A program made the translations under genes and the position numbers. Below are positions 63,846 through 64,000 of a stretch of 64,000 nucleotides of DNA, in pieces. The stretch is from Pseudoxanthomonas sp. 3HH-4 (GTDB lineage Bacteria; Pseudomonadota; Gammaproteobacteria; Xanthomonadales; Xanthomonadaceae). Positions within the stretch are counted from its first letter, which is position 1. Each line of letters starts with the position of its first letter. Location of the stretch: positions 418,194 through 482,193 of the forward strand of contig NZ_VFPB01000004.1 in the NCBI RefSeq assembly GCF_006716465.1, in the 5' to 3' direction. The notes beneath the pieces were generated by a model. It made no database searches, was not told where the DNA came from, and saw nothing but the letters and a program-made list of their open reading frames with translations.

Positions 63846-64000
63846 ATGAGCACCCAGCCCTTCATCGGCGCCCAGGAATACTTCCCCGGCATCGGCCGCA
63901 TCCCGTTCGAAGGCCGTGGCTCGGACAACCCGCTGGCGTTCAAGGTCTACGACGCGCAGAAGACCATCGGCGGCAAGACCATGCAGGAGCACCTGCGCTT
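63846..64000 (+). CDS. xylA: Xylose isomerase, N-terminal part
   Basis: The first 51 codons; the gene continues beyond the window. The sequence [51 protein letters not shown] is the recognisable start of class II xylose isomerases, which convert D-xylose to D-xylulose. It is 42 bp downstream of xylB, so xylBA is one unit. Confidence 0.95.
   Translation, partial: MSTQPFIGAQEYFPGIGRIPFEGRGSDNPLAFKVYDAQKTIGGKTMQEHLR

Overview
The window is about 64 kb of GC-rich gammaproteobacterial chromosome. The combination of a full rpf (DSF quorum-sensing) cluster, a XylR-type xylose/TonB-receptor locus and dispersed palindromes built around TGGGAGCGACG points to the Xanthomonadaceae/Lysobacteraceae, most likely Pseudoxanthomonas or a close relative. 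The genus is inference. Genes are tightly packed, many with 4-bp start/stop overlaps and several with GTG starts.

Region 1 (1-18.3 kb): the end of carB, greA, rpfE, recJ, a membrane acyltransferase, a LytTR membrane regulator (rpfD-like), a TPR-GGDEF diguanylate cyclase, prfB with its programmed frameshift, lysS, then rpfG-rpfC facing rpfF and rpfB. RpfF makes the DSF signal, RpfC senses it and RpfG degrades c-di-GMP. The key residues of all three are present at or near the Xanthomonas campestris positions. rpfH is absent, and a strong terminator separates rpfB from rpfF.

Region 2 (17.8-28 kb): a lipoprotein, a periplasmic protein, acnA (rpfA) and acnB flanking an AbrB/PIN toxin-antitoxin pair, then hflD-mnmA-nudix.

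Region 3 (28-40.8 kb): clpS-clpA-infA-aat, an acyltransferase-like protein, a phosphoesterase, trxB, ftsK, lolA, rarA and crcB. This follows the enterobacterial order clpS-clpA-infA-aat-trxB-ftsK-lolA-rarA and includes most of the N-degron pathway.

Region 4 (40.8-45.9 kb): the most unusual part. Five genes in one direction encode a 508-residue Gly/Asn/Asp-rich secreted protein, a 140-residue secreted protein, a periplasmic C39 cysteine peptidase, a 167-residue secreted protein, and an outer-membrane barrel with an N-terminal coiled coil. The two small proteins each carry a double-glycine site of the type C39 peptidases cut. The Gly-rich protein and the 140-residue protein end in the same 23-residue motif. 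The layout recalls the Pseudomonas Fap functional-amyloid system (C39 peptidase FapD, pore FapF), but the substrates differ. I read it as a candidate surface-fibre or secreted-matrix system.

Region 5 (45.9-52.9 kb): two small membrane/secreted proteins, hemN behind a perfect FNR/ANR box, an MFS transporter, a YdeP-like molybdenum oxidoreductase and fdhD.

Region 6 (53-64 kb): a xylose/xylan-type locus: a LacI-family regulator, a TonB-dependent receptor, SapC, a cupin-like protein, a tryptophan-halogenase-family flavoprotein, a DUF6445-like protein, xylB and the start of xylA. Two nearly identical GCGCTA-centred palindromes, one in front of the receptor and one in front of xylB, tie the locus to the LacI regulator. 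No tRNA, rRNA, CRISPR array or insertion sequence was seen.
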